From Dehalococcoidia bacterium (GTDB lineage: Bacteria > Chloroflexota > Dehalococcoidia > SpSt-223): a stretch of 64,000 nucleotides of DNA. A program made the position numbers and the translations under genes. Positions within the stretch are counted from its first letter, which is position 1. The number at the start of each line of letters is the position of its first letter. The DNA is taken from contig BPIC01000001.1 of the NCBI GenBank assembly GCA_026003895.1, positions 624,128 to 688,127 on the forward strand. Reading direction: 5' to 3'. Of this stretch, positions 1-10,800 are shown piece by piece. The notes under the pieces are model-generated. The model was not told where the DNA came from. It did no database searches and saw nothing but the letters and a program-made list of their open reading frames with translations.

Positions 1-592
1 AGCTAAACCCCAGCAATCCCCAGCCGGTGATCGCGACGATCACCGGAAGGGAAAGGACGGAGTCGCGAAACCAATTCACCGTCGGCAGCCCCAAAGGCTG
101 CTGAATAGCGGTGTAGACCAGCCCCTGCGTGGGGTGAAGGATCCAGCGCCAGACCACGGCCACGACGACTGGCGCCATCAGCACGGGCGCGAAGATCACC
201 GCCCGATAGACGCCGCGGAGCGGTCCGCCGATGCCAGCGGTGATGAGCGCGAGCGCCAACGGGAGGCCGACCGAGAACGGAAGCAGGCCAAGCGCGTAGA
301 GCACGGTGTTCCGGAGCGCGATCCCCATCTCCGGCAGCGCCAACACTTGGAGATAGTTCTCGAATCCGACCGGAACTTTTGGCCGCGTCGGCAACAGGTT
401 CCAGCGGTAAAACGACAATTCGACCGTCTGGATCAACGGCCAATAGACCCAAATGCCGACCGCGAGGAACGCCGGCAGCAGGTAGAGATACGGTTCGATC
501 AGCCGAATGCGCTGCCAGATCGTCCGCCGCGTCGCTGTTGCCTGCTGCGGCGAAGGTCTCGCCGCAGTCGAGAGCGGTGTCTCAATCGCCAT
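1..592 (-). CDS. Carbohydrate ABC transporter permease (UgpA/MalF-type), partial at left edge
   Basis: Own translation of minus strand from ATG at 592: MAIETPLSTAARPSPQQ...IEPYLYLLPAFLAVGIWVYWPLIQTVELSFYRWNLLPT...; typical sugar permease N-terminus. Missing from ORF track because it runs off the window. TGATG overlap with upstream gene. Confidence 0.88.
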   Translation of the reverse strand, partial: MAIETPLSTAARPSPQQATATRRTIWQRIRLIEPYLYLLPAFLAVGIWVYWPLIQTVELSFYRWNLLPTRPKVPVGFENYLQVLALPEMGIALRNTVLYALGLLPFSVGLPLALALITAGIGGPLRGVYRAVIFAPVLMAPVVVAVVWRWILHPTQGLVYTAIQQPLGLPTVNWFRDSVLSLPVIVAITGWGLLGFS

Positions 593-1455
593 CAATGAGC
601 CCGGGCGGAGGTCACGTCGGACGAGCGATACGTAAAGAGGACGCGCTGATCGCTGGGAAGCACAATGCTGTTGACAATCAGCGTGCCGTCGCGGACCGTG
701 CAGAGATTGAAGCCAGCGCCATTCAACATCCGGCCGCCATCTCGCGTCGAGGGGTCGCCGAGGAAGGCGGTTGCGGTGCCGGTGAAGGCGGTCGTTCCGG
801 CGAACGACGCTGCTGTCACGACATGGGTATGCCCGGTCAAGATGCCAATCACCGGCCGGCCGTCCAGCACCCGAGCCAATTCGGCGCGGTCGCGCAATAT
901 CAGCCCGTCCTCGCCATGCCGAATGATCCCGCGATGGACCACTGGATGATGGACAACGACGATCTCGCCGATGGGCGCCGGCGTCGCCAGCTCGCGCTCG
1001 AGCCAAGCGAGCTGCTCTTCACCCAAGAGGCCGAAGGTCTCGCCCGGAACCACCGAATCGAGCATCAAGACGCGCACCCCGCCGAACCAGCGGGAGTAGT
1101 AATACGGGGTCGCCTCGTCCACGCCGGGTTCGTCAAGAAAGACCTCGCGGAACGCGGACCGCCGATCATGGTTCCCCAAATTGAGCAAGATTGGCGCCTC
1201 GAAGGTCGCGAATTCTTCATCGAGCAGCGTGCGCAGCCGCTTGTAGGCCGCCACCGTGCCGTGATTGGCGAGGTCGCCGCTGATGACGATGAAGGCGGGC
1301 TGGAGATCCATCCGCCGCATTTCCGCGGCGACGGCCCGCAGGCCATCGGCGGGATCCGCTTGGCCAAAGAGCAGCTCGTCTGGACCTCCCGTCAGATGCG
1401 TGTCGGTGAGATGGAAAAAGATCAGCTCGTCCACGCCAATTCTCCAGCCGGTCAT
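592..1455 (-). CDS. Calcineurin-like metallophosphoesterase (CpdA/GpdQ-like)
   Basis: Motifs FHLTDTHL, ISGDLAN, LGNHD, VVHHPVVH, GHTH; start at MTGWRIG gives ATGA overlap with upstream gene. Confidence 0.88.
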   Translation of the reverse strand: MTGWRIGVDELIFFHLTDTHLTGGPDELLFGQADPADGLRAVAAEMRRMDLQPAFIVISGDLANHGTVAAYKRLRTLLDEEFATFEAPILLNLGNHDRRSAFREVFLDEPGVDEATPYYYSRWFGGVRVLMLDSVVPGETFGLLGEEQLAWLERELATPAPIGEIVVVHHPVVHRGIIRHGEDGLILRDRAELARVLDGRPVIGILTGHTHVVTAASFAGTTAFTGTATAFLGDPSTRDGGRMLNGAGFNLCTVRDGTLIVNSIVLPSDQRVLFTYRSSDVTSARAH

Positions 1456-2810
1456 CGTCGGGGCATCAGTTCCTGAGCTCGCCGTTGCGCGTCCCGCCAA
1501 CTCTGTTCGGGGTCCGCGCCCTGCAAGAGCACCGCCTGTTGGGTCTTCAAGTAGATGTCGCGAATTTGGACGTGGTTGTCGCCCGGATAGGCCGTGCTGG
1601 CCTCCATGCCGTCCAACTGCTCAAGGTTTGGGATGATGAGCGAGGTTTGCGCCCAGCTCTTCAGGTAGCGGTCGTCTTTGATGAGCGCCGGACGCAACGG
1701 CAGATAACCCATCCCCGGCGTGATGATGGTGTAGGCCCGCTCGCTCGTCAGGAACTTGACCAGTTCCCAGGCGGCGCGCTGCTTCGTCGGATCCGAGGCG
1801 AGGATACCGAGGCCAGCCCCCGAGTTTGTCGGCTTGACTGGTTTCGTGCCAAACGTTGGCATCCCGGCGGAGCGAAGTTCCCATTTGTCCTTGGCCGCCG
1901 CGATCAGCCGCGCTTGAATCGCGCTCGTCTGCAAGTACATCGCCATGTTTCCAGCGGAGAAGGCATCGAGCGCCTCCGCGCCCGTCAACTTGACGTGGAC
2001 GCCGGAATTGACGAGGTCCTGCCAGACCTTGAACGCCTCGATGGCGGGCGGCTCGCCGAACAGAATGCGCGAGCGATCGGGACTCAACACCTGCCCGCCA
2101 TTGCTAAAGATCATCGCCTGCGAGCACCAGTCGAGTTCGATGCACGCGATGTACAGCCCTTGCTTGCCGGTCCGTTGGGTGATCTGCAGCCCCATCTGCT
2201 TGACCTCGTCCCACGTTTTCGGCGGGCGGTTCGGGTCGAGCCCAGCGGCCTGGAACAGATCGGCGTTGTAGAACAAGGTCGGCGTGCTGAAGACCCAGGC
2301 CAAGCCGTGCAGCTTGCCATTGCGGCGCGTCAGCTCAATCGCCTTTGGGTGGATCGGAAATTCACCACCGAGGTGGGCCCGCAACTCATCCGGCGGGACG
2401 ATATCGTCGAGCGGAACGGGCGCAAGGTTTTCAACAACGACATCCCACTCGCGCAACAGCAGCATCGATACATCGGGCGGGTTGCCAGCCGCGAGCTGGG
2501 CGCGAACACTCGGGATGATCTCTTGATCGGGGGTCGCCTTCGTCTCGACCTTGATATTGGGGTGGAGCTTGGCGAACTCATCGAGGAGCTGCAACTGCGC
2601 ATCGCGATTGGGCCCGGCCGTCGCCAGCAGGTAGCTCTCGAACCGGATGGTGACGGTCTGATCCTTCGGGATCGGCGGCGGGAAGTTTCGCGAGGCCGTT
2701 CCTTGGCTCGCCGTCGTAGGCCCGGCGGTTGGGCCGGCTGTCGTGCACGACACGACGAGCATGGCGGCCAGACCGGCCGCTGCCAACCGTGTCACTGATG
2801 TGTGCCACAT
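1452..2810 (-). CDS. Extracellular solute-binding protein family 1 (sugar/glycerol-phosphate ABC transporter), lipoprotein
   Basis: Lipobox-like LVVSC, NPPDVSMLLLREWDVVVE, NADLFQAAGLDPNRPPKTWDEV; next to permease. Confidence 0.9.
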   Translation of the reverse strand: MWHTSVTRLAAAGLAAMLVVSCTTAGPTAGPTTASQGTASRNFPPPIPKDQTVTIRFESYLLATAGPNRDAQLQLLDEFAKLHPNIKVETKATPDQEIIPSVRAQLAAGNPPDVSMLLLREWDVVVENLAPVPLDDIVPPDELRAHLGGEFPIHPKAIELTRRNGKLHGLAWVFSTPTLFYNADLFQAAGLDPNRPPKTWDEVKQMGLQITQRTGKQGLYIACIELDWCSQAMIFSNGGQVLSPDRSRILFGEPPAIEAFKVWQDLVNSGVHVKLTGAEALDAFSAGNMAMYLQTSAIQARLIAAAKDKWELRSAGMPTFGTKPVKPTNSGAGLGILASDPTKQRAAWELVKFLTSERAYTIITPGMGYLPLRPALIKDDRYLKSWAQTSLIIPNLEQLDGMEASTAYPGDNHVQIRDIYLKTQQAVLLQGADPEQSWRDAQRRAQELMPRR

Positions 2811-2826
2811 TCGGGGCTCCTTTCCC

Positions 2827-3549
2827 TTATGCGACGATGGCGGCGCGCAGACGGGCGAGCTCGTCGTCCGTCAACCCTGCGCGACGTAGGTAGGCCAGCG
2901 TGTCGCCGAACTCGTCCCTGACAAACGCCAAGGTCGAAAGCATCAATTCAGGCGGGCAGATCAGCAGCTGCTGGTACTCCTCCCACGGAATCCCCGCTGC
3001 TGCGGCGCGCTGCCGAGCCTCGTCCCAATACCCATCCGATTGCGCTGCACTCGTCAGTGCGTAGTCCTCAGCAATCAGCTCATCGGGCACACCCGCCAGC
3101 GACAACACCAGCGCGATCACAATCCCGGTGCGGTCCTTGCCGGCCGTGCAATGGACGACGGCCGGCAGCGAATCGGCGAGCCGTCGCAGGATCAGGGCCA
3201 GCCGATCCTGTCGCTCGATGAGCATGTGCCGATACACCTCCTCGAGCGAGCGCGGTCCTGTGGCCGGCGCGTCGTCGAAGATTGGGAGGGCGACCGTTAT
3301 CAGCCCGTCGGCGTCGAATGCGTACGGGGCAGTTGCCATCTCGCTCGGACGTCGGAGATCGATGAACGCGCGGACGCCCTTCTCGATCAGGAATCGGCGA
3401 CCGTCGACGGTCAGGCGATGAGGACTGTCGGCGCGATACACAGTCCCCCAGCGCGTGTGCCGCCCATCGCGAGTCGGATAGCCTCCGATGTCACGGAGGT
3501 TCCGGACGCCGTCGAGCTGGAGATGCCGTGAGAACGAAGCCGTCGGCAT
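2827..3549 (-). CDS. Tyrosine-protein phosphatase (PtpB-like)
   Basis: RNLRDIGGYPTRDG...RADSPHRL...FIDLR...VVHCTAGKDRTG catalytic CX5R signature. Confidence 0.9.
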   Translation of the reverse strand: MPTASFSRHLQLDGVRNLRDIGGYPTRDGRHTRWGTVYRADSPHRLTVDGRRFLIEKGVRAFIDLRRPSEMATAPYAFDADGLITVALPIFDDAPATGPRSLEEVYRHMLIERQDRLALILRRLADSLPAVVHCTAGKDRTGIVIALVLSLAGVPDELIAEDYALTSAAQSDGYWDEARQRAAAAGIPWEEYQQLLICPPELMLSTLAFVRDEFGDTLAYLRRAGLTDDELARLRAAIVA

Positions 3550-3718
3550 GGCTACCTGCCGGGGGTGGAATCGCCTCTGAACGGTACGCCGCGCTGCGTA
3601 ACCATGAGATTAGGCGAAGGTGAACAGTCGGTTAGGACCGTAAACGTTCTGCAATGGCTGCCCGCCGGCATTGATTGATTGCGCGCCGCCGGCCTAGGAT
3701 CTGCCCGCAGCGGAGGGA

Positions 3719-4816
<1,098 letters not shown>

Positions 4817-4884
4817 GAGACGCGACGGCTGCTACACTTCCGGAATCCGGCTGGCTCGCTGCCGGCTGGTCGAAGGAGAGCAGC

Positions 4885-5373
4885 GTGCCCATCCCATTGC
4901 TCGATGCGACGCGCGCGAACCATGCGCTCGAACACGCGACAATCACGATTCTTCTTGGACGGATGCCTCGCCCGGTGCGGATGCTGGGCCGCTCAACACC
5001 CGGTGGTTTCTACCTTCACGGAAACGTGCCGACCGACGATCTCACCGCGGCAGTCTACGAGGCGCTCGAGCGGTTGCAGGCCGGCGAATCGCGCCTCGCG
5101 GTCTCCCCGCTCTGTGGCACGAACCTCGCCGTTGCCGGGCTGCTTGCCGGGCTCTCGTCCGTCGTGGCGTTTGGCGCGGCAAGCCGGCCCGACCGTTGGT
5201 CGCGTGCCGTCCTCGCGGCCACCGGCGCGGTGCTCCTCTCCCAACCGGTCGGGCACCTGATTCAGCGCTATATCACGACCTCGGCCAACCTCGGCGGGAT
5301 GCGGATCAAGCGCATCCTACGGACGGGACGGGGGGCTTGGACCGTTCACCGGGTCGAGACCGCTTGGTCGTAG
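4885..5373 (+). CDS. Small membrane protein with N-terminal NHALEHATI motif (DUF6391-like)
   Basis: ORF MPIPLLDATRANHALEHATITIL... with hydrophobic segments. Confidence 0.6.
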   Translation: MPIPLLDATRANHALEHATITILLGRMPRPVRMLGRSTPGGFYLHGNVPTDDLTAAVYEALERLQAGESRLAVSPLCGTNLAVAGLLAGLSSVVAFGAASRPDRWSRAVLAATGAVLLSQPVGHLIQRYITTSANLGGMRIKRILRTGRGAWTVHRVETAWS

Positions 5374-6156
5374 CCATTTCGCTTCGATCCGCTCGAGCGT
5401 GCCGTCGGCGCGCATGGCGGCGAGCATGGCGTCGATCTCGGCAAGCAAGGCGTCGTCGCCTCGTCGTGCTGCCACGACATATGGCTCGAGGGTGAACGGC
5501 GGCCCGGCGATGACGACTCCGCTGGCCGGGCTGGCGGCCTCCACCGCCGACAGCCGATCGAGAATGCCGGCCTCAGCCTGACCATCGCGCACCGCCGCCA
5601 CGACCGCTGCCGGCGAATCACGCACCAGCAGCCTCACCTGTCCGCCAGCGGCGATGCGGCGTCCCTCGATTTCGCCGCCGCTCCCGATCTCGACGGCAAC
5701 CGTTCCGCGCAGCGATGCAGGCCCGGCGGGCGGCTCCGTTCCGGCCCGGACGAGAATGACTTGGCCGCCGTTGAAGTAGGGGGCGCTATAAATCACATCG
5801 CGTCCATATTCGGGCAACGGCGGGATGCCCGAGATGATGACGTCGAAGCGGCGCTGACCGAGCCCGTCAAACAGCGCCCCGATGTCCATGCCGATGAAGT
5901 CTGGCCGGACGTTGAAGCGGCGTGCCAGCTCGACGGCCACGTCAACGTCGAGGCCGGAGAGGTTACCGCGGCCGTCGAGCGAAGCGATCGGCGGATAGCT
6001 TGGGTCCATCCCGATCTTCAGCACGCCTTGTAAGCGGGCCTGAGCCGCGCGTGGGTTCGGCGGCGGGGCGGGCGGCCGGATGCTCGCGCCGACCAGCAGC
6101 GCAGCCACTAGGCTCGTGAAGGCGACGGCGCCCACCGCCCGTAGCAACCGCTCCAT
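5317..6156 (-). CDS. Amino-acid-type extracellular solute-binding protein (family 3)
   Basis: GVLKIGMDPSYPPIASLDGRGNLSGLDVDVAVELARRF, RRFDVIISGIPPLPE. Confidence 0.85.
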   Translation of the reverse strand: MERLLRAVGAVAFTSLVAALLVGASIRPPAPPPNPRAAQARLQGVLKIGMDPSYPPIASLDGRGNLSGLDVDVAVELARRFNVRPDFIGMDIGALFDGLGQRRFDVIISGIPPLPEYGRDVIYSAPYFNGGQVILVRAGTEPPAGPASLRGTVAVEIGSGGEIEGRRIAAGGQVRLLVRDSPAAVVAAVRDGQAEAGILDRLSAVEAASPASGVVIAGPPFTLEPYVVAARRGDDALLAEIDAMLAAMRADGTLERIEAKWLRPSGLDPVNGPSPPSRP

Positions 6157-6245
6157 GCCCGATATGCTAGCCGGCGGCGGCCGGCCTGGAAAACGTTACA
6201 CTTCGGTGATCCCTTCGTCCCCGACGACCCTCACTGGAGAACGCG

Positions 6246-7328
6246 ATGGCAAAGCTCCGCACGGCGGTGATCGGCGCGACCGGCGTGGTCGGCCAGCAGT
6301 TCCTCGTGGCGCTGAGCGGACATCCCTGGTTTGCGCTGGAGGGGTTGGTCGCCTCCTCCCGCTCGGCGGGGAAACCGTATCGCGAGGCCGTCCGCGATGG
6401 TTCGGGCGCGTTGCGCTGGCATGTCGCTGAGCCGCCGCCACCCGAATTCCTCGACCTGCCGGTCGTTGCGCTCGACGACTTCAACCCCGAGCAGTATGAC
6501 CTGATCTTCTCGGCGGTCGAATCCGACCTCGCCAAGGAGATTGAACCGCGCTTCGGCGCCATTCGCCCCGTCGTCACGACGGCTTCCGCGTTTCGCACAT
6601 TCGACGATACCCCGCTCATCATCCCAGGGGTGAACAACGACCACGTCCAGCTCGTCCGCCGTCAACAGGCAGTGCGCGGCTGGAAAGGCTTCGTCGTTCC
6701 GCAACCGAACTGCACCACGACCGGTCTCGCGATCACGCTCAAGCCGCTGCTCGATCGCTTCGGCATTCGCCTCGTCCTCATGACCTCGCTCCAAGCGCTC
6801 TCGGGCGCCGGGCGATCGCCCGGGGTCATCGGGCTGGATATCCTCGACAACGTCATTCCATACATCCCGAACGAAGAAGAGAAGGTGCAGCGCGAGACGC
6901 AGAAGATCCTCGGCGTGCTCACTGCCGAGGGGATCGAGCCGGCCCGCTTCGCGGTCTCGTGCACCTGCACCCGGGTCAATGTGCTCGATGGCCACACCGA
7001 GTCGGTCTTCGTCTCGCTCGACCGGCCGGCGACCCTCGATGAGGTGAAGGCGGCCTTCCGCGAGTATGACGCCGGATTTGGCTCGTTGCGGCTTCCGACG
7101 GCTCCGCCGGAGTACCTTGTCGTCCACGATGACCCGTTTCGGCCGCAGCCGCGCCTCGACCGCGACACCAACGGCGGAATGACGACCGTCGTCGGCCGGT
7201 TGCGCGCCGACCCCGCCCTCGACAATGGCGTCAAGTACGTCCTCGTCTCCCACAACACGAAGATGGGCGCAGCGCGCGGCGCAGTGCTGACTGCCGAGTT
7301 CCTCTCGTGTCAGGGGCTGCTGGGGTGA
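6246..7328 (+). CDS. asd: Aspartate-semialdehyde dehydrogenase
   Basis: TAVIGATGVVGQQFLVAL, PQPNCTTTGLAITLKPL (catalytic Cys), ASADH architecture. Confidence 0.92.
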   Translation: MAKLRTAVIGATGVVGQQFLVALSGHPWFALEGLVASSRSAGKPYREAVRDGSGALRWHVAEPPPPEFLDLPVVALDDFNPEQYDLIFSAVESDLAKEIEPRFGAIRPVVTTASAFRTFDDTPLIIPGVNNDHVQLVRRQQAVRGWKGFVVPQPNCTTTGLAITLKPLLDRFGIRLVLMTSLQALSGAGRSPGVIGLDILDNVIPYIPNEEEKVQRETQKILGVLTAEGIEPARFAVSCTCTRVNVLDGHTESVFVSLDRPATLDEVKAAFREYDAGFGSLRLPTAPPEYLVVHDDPFRPQPRLDRDTNGGMTTVVGRLRADPALDNGVKYVLVSHNTKMGAARGAVLTAEFLSCQGLLG

Positions 7329-7419
7329 GACACCGTCCCGGCGATCCCGCGCCCCAAAATAGCGAGAGAAGCCCCCGTCCGATCAAGAACCCCAAGCGCC
7401 CGCCCTTCTCCATGGCGAG

Positions 7420-9675
7420 GTGTCTCGGGAGGGAGCGGTGACCGCTCTCGCTGGCGTCCGTGTTGTCGATGCGGCGACGGGCTGGGCAGCGCTTGCTGGT
7501 CGGCTGCTTGCCGATCTCGGCGCTGAGGTGATCAAGGTGGAGCCGCCGGCAGGCGAATCGGGGCGGGGCGCGCCGCCGATCGTCGGACAGGAAAGCCTGC
7601 CATTTTGGCGGCGCAATCTCGGGAAGGCGAGCCTTCGCCTTGCGCACGACGACCCTCGGCTCGATCTGCTGCTCGCCGGGGCGGATGTGCTGATAGAGGG
7701 CGGTCCTGAGCGGCCCTTCGACTTCGTCCCGCGGGTTGCCGGCCGCACAGACCTGATTCACGCCACGCTCAGCCCCTTTGGCGCCGGTCCCCGCGCCAGC
7801 TGGCGAGCGACCGACCTCGTCGCGCAGGCCGCCGGCGGGATGCTCGCCCTCAACGGCGAGCCAGCCCGCGAGCCGCTTGCCGTGCCGGGGGAGCCAGCCT
7901 ACGCGCTCGCTGCCCACTATCTCGTCGGCGGGATCCTGCTCGCGCTGCGGGCGCGGCGGGAGAAGGGCTGCGGCCAGCGTGTCGAGGTCACGTTGCAGGA
8001 GGCGGTCGCCTCCGCCGTCGAGCCGGTCGGTGTTCTTTACAACTTCGAGGGTAAGACCGTCCAGCGCAACGGCGACCTGCATTGGGTACGCGGCTACGGC
8101 ATCATTCCCTGCGCCGACGGCTATGTTGCGCTATCGTGGAACCGAAACTTCAGCCATATCGTAGCGCTGCTTGCCAGCGACGGGATGGCGGAGGATCTCG
8201 GCGACGAGCGGTTTCTGGATCCGGCCGTCGTCGACGCCGAAATCAGCCATATCCGCGCCGTTCTCGAGCGCTGGGCGGCGACGCGTTCGCGCCACGAGAT
8301 CTTTCAGCGCGCCCAAGAACTGCGCCTCCAATGGGCGCCGGTGAATGCACCCGCCGATGTGCTTGCCGACCCGCAGCTGGCAGCGCGGCGTTTCTTCGTG
8401 CCGCTTCCCGGCCCAGCTGGGATGCTCCCCGCGGCGGGATCACCAGCGATCCTCTCGCGCACGCCTTGGCGCCCATGCCGGCCACCGACCGAATTCGCCG
8501 GTCGGCTCGAACGGCCGCGGGAACGGCGTGCGACGAGGACGGTGCGGCAGGGGGCGCTCGCCGGTGTTCGCGTGCTCGACTTCACCTGGGTGCTGGCGGG
8601 TCCCTACGGAACGCGCATCCTCGCCGACCACGGCGCAGACGTGATCAAAGTCCAGACGGATCGGAAGCTTGTCGGCTACGTCGGCGACGGCTATTTTGCC
8701 ACGTGGAACCGCAACAAGCGCGCCATCACTCTCGACCTCGACCATCGTGAGGCCCGCGACCTCGTCCGCCGGCTCATCGCGCTCTCGGACGTGGTGGCGG
8801 ACAACTTCTCGGCTCGCGTTATGCGCCAGTGGGGGCTCGACGACGAGGCGCTGCTCTCCCTGAAGCCAGACCTCATCATCGCCCATCTCACCGGGATGGG
8901 ACACAGCGGTCCCTACGAGCACTACGTCTCCTACGGACCGACGGCGCAGGCGCTCTGCGGCATGAGCTATTTGACCGCCTATGGGCCGGGCGAGCGGCCG
9001 CTTGGCCTCGGCTTTTCGCTCTCCGACCACATCGCGGGGCTGGTGATGGCGAACGCCGTCCTCGCAGCGCTCGAGCACCGCGACCGCACCGGCGAGGGAC
9101 AGGTCATCGACGTCTCACAATTCGAGGCGTCGGCGACGTTCCTCGAAGAGGCGCTCCTTGAAACAGCGGCGGGACTGCCGGTCGAAGCGCGAGGCAATGG
9201 CGGCGACCGCGGGGCGGCTGGCCCGACCGGGGTCTTTCGGTGTGCCGGTGACGATCGCTGGCTGGCCGTCGAAGTCGAAACACCCGAACAGCAGGCGGCG
9301 CTGGCGAGGTTGCTTGGAGCCGAAGCCTCGGATCTGACCGCTGCGTTGCAACGCTGGGCGCACGAGCGGGAGGCAGACGACGCCATGCGGACGCTACAAG
9401 CGTCTGGCATCGCGGCGAGCGTGGTGGCGAACGCTGTCGACCTCATCGAGCGCGACGAGGGCTTGCGGGAGCGCGGCTTCTGGTGGCGAGCCGAGCATCC
9501 GACACTCGGCCTCTCGCGCACCGACGGCTCGCCGATCCGGCTTGACAAAACGCCGCCACGTCCGCCCCAACCGAGTCCGACGCTTGGTCAACATAACGAT
9601 TCGGTGTTTGGCGAGTTGCTTGGCCTTCGGGCAGAGGAGATTGCTCGGCTGACCGCGGCGGGGGTGCTCCGCTGA
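7420..9675 (+). CDS. CaiB/BaiF-family CoA transferase, tandem two-domain fusion (751 aa)
   Basis: Two CaiB N-terminal signatures in one ORF: LAGVRVVDAATGWAALAGRLLADLGAEVIKVEPP and LAGVRVLDFTWVLAGPYGTRILADHGADVIKVQ. Confidence 0.9.
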   Translation: MSREGAVTALAGVRVVDAATGWAALAGRLLADLGAEVIKVEPPAGESGRGAPPIVGQESLPFWRRNLGKASLRLAHDDPRLDLLLAGADVLIEGGPERPFDFVPRVAGRTDLIHATLSPFGAGPRASWRATDLVAQAAGGMLALNGEPAREPLAVPGEPAYALAAHYLVGGILLALRARREKGCGQRVEVTLQEAVASAVEPVGVLYNFEGKTVQRNGDLHWVRGYGIIPCADGYVALSWNRNFSHIVALLASDGMAEDLGDERFLDPAVVDAEISHIRAVLERWAATRSRHEIFQRAQELRLQWAPVNAPADVLADPQLAARRFFVPLPGPAGMLPAAGSPAILSRTPWRPCRPPTEFAGRLERPRERRATRTVRQGALAGVRVLDFTWVLAGPYGTRILADHGADVIKVQTDRKLVGYVGDGYFATWNRNKRAITLDLDHREARDLVRRLIALSDVVADNFSARVMRQWGLDDEALLSLKPDLIIAHLTGMGHSGPYEHYVSYGPTAQALCGMSYLTAYGPGERPLGLGFSLSDHIAGLVMANAVLAALEHRDRTGEGQVIDVSQFEASATFLEEALLETAAGLPVEARGNGGDRGAAGPTGVFRCAGDDRWLAVEVETPEQQAALARLLGAEASDLTAALQRWAHEREADDAMRTLQASGIAASVVANAVDLIERDEGLRERGFWWRAEHPTLGLSRTDGSPIRLDKTPPRPPQPSPTLGQHNDSVFGELLGLRAEEIARLTAAGVLR

Positions 9676-9736
9676 GCCAGCGTATAATTCTGCGCACTGC
9701 AAGACGAGACTTAAGACGAGATTTAGGGTCACTCGA

Positions 9737-10030
9737 ATGAAGCTGATTCTGGCGATGGGCGGGGGGCTCGCGGCGGCAATGCTCACGCTTGCGGCTTGTG
9801 TGGGGCCGCTGGCGATTCCAGGGCGAACCGACGCGCTCCGCACGGTGACAGCGAGCGGAACAGGAATCTCGGCGGCGCAGACCCAGGTGGCCACCGTCAT
9901 CCCGGGCGTCCAAACTCAACTGGCGACCGTGATTCCGGGCGTGCAAACTCAGCTGGCGACGGCCCTGCCAGTCATCCAGACGCAGGCGGCCAATGCCGCG
10001 GCGACGGCAACCGCGGCGGCGCGGCGCTAA
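9737..10030 (+). CDS. Small lipoprotein with 11-residue TQ-ATVIPGVQ repeats
   Basis: Signal peptide and lipobox MLTLAAC; TQVATVIPGVQ-TQLATVIPGVQ-TQLATALPVIQ. Confidence 0.7.
   Translation: MKLILAMGGGLAAAMLTLAACVGPLAIPGRTDALRTVTASGTGISAAQTQVATVIPGVQTQLATVIPGVQTQLATALPVIQTQAANAAATATAAARR
9878..9976 (+). repeat. Three tandem 33-nt coding repeats
   Basis: Units at 9878, 9911 and 9944, each beginning CA(G/A)AC(C/T)CA; read directly. Confidence 0.85.
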
Positions 10031-10038
10031 GGGGACCG

Positions 10039-10452
10039 ATGACGAGTCGACGGAGCGTCTACGAGCTTGCCGGCGGGGAGGAAACCTTCTTCGCCCTCGT
10101 CGACCGGTTCTATCAGGGCGTTGAGAGCGATCCACTCCTTCGCCCGATGTATCCGGAAGGCGATCTCGCCGAGGCGCGACGAAAGCTGGCGCTCTTCTTC
10201 ATCCAGTATTTTGGTGGTCCGACGACCTATTCCGAAGAGCGCGGCCACCCCCGCCTGCGGATGCGCCACCTTCCCTTTCCAATCGACAAAGCGGCGCGCG
10301 ACGCTTGGATGAGCCACATGCACCGGGCGCTCGATGAAACGCCGATGCCGGACGCGGTGCGTGCTGAAATGCGCCAGTACTTCGAGCACACCGCGACCTT
10401 TCTGATCAACCAGGCCCCGCCAGGCTCCCTGCCGGTGCGCGGCGCCTCCTAA
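10039..10452 (+). CDS. Group II-type truncated haemoglobin
   Basis: MTSRRSVYELAGGEETFFALVDRFYQGVESDPLLRPMYP...RLRMRHLPFPID..RDAWMSHM. Confidence 0.92.
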   Translation: MTSRRSVYELAGGEETFFALVDRFYQGVESDPLLRPMYPEGDLAEARRKLALFFIQYFGGPTTYSEERGHPRLRMRHLPFPIDKAARDAWMSHMHRALDETPMPDAVRAEMRQYFEHTATFLINQAPPGSLPVRGAS

Positions 10453-10800
10453 TCGCGACGGGACCCAAAACTCAATATAAGGGTCATTATGCGCAGTTTT
10501 CCCAGCACGAGATCCGCCTGACCCTCGGTCTGGGCGAGGGGGGGTGCGATCGGGCCCCCTCCAACCGGGTCGGTCGTCGCAGCGATCGTGCCGGCGCCTC
10601 CGCGGCTGGGCGCCCTCGGCGCGCTGATCTCAGCCGGTCTGCGTCTTTCGGTGCGCGACCTATCCGTTGCGATGGCCCGCCAGCTCGTGGTCGGGAGCCG
10701 CCCGGCCGGCGTCCCGCTGGTCGCTCCGAGTCCGCCCGAGACGTCCAAGTGGGATCTCGGTCCAAGCTCGGACGCGGCTTTGCCGGCGGACGCGATTCTG

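Noticed and set aside
10453-10800. Possible small genes in the globin-pxpC gap (e.g. 10449-10748 minus)
   Set aside because: Translations are Arg/Pro-rich without a convincing start or motif.
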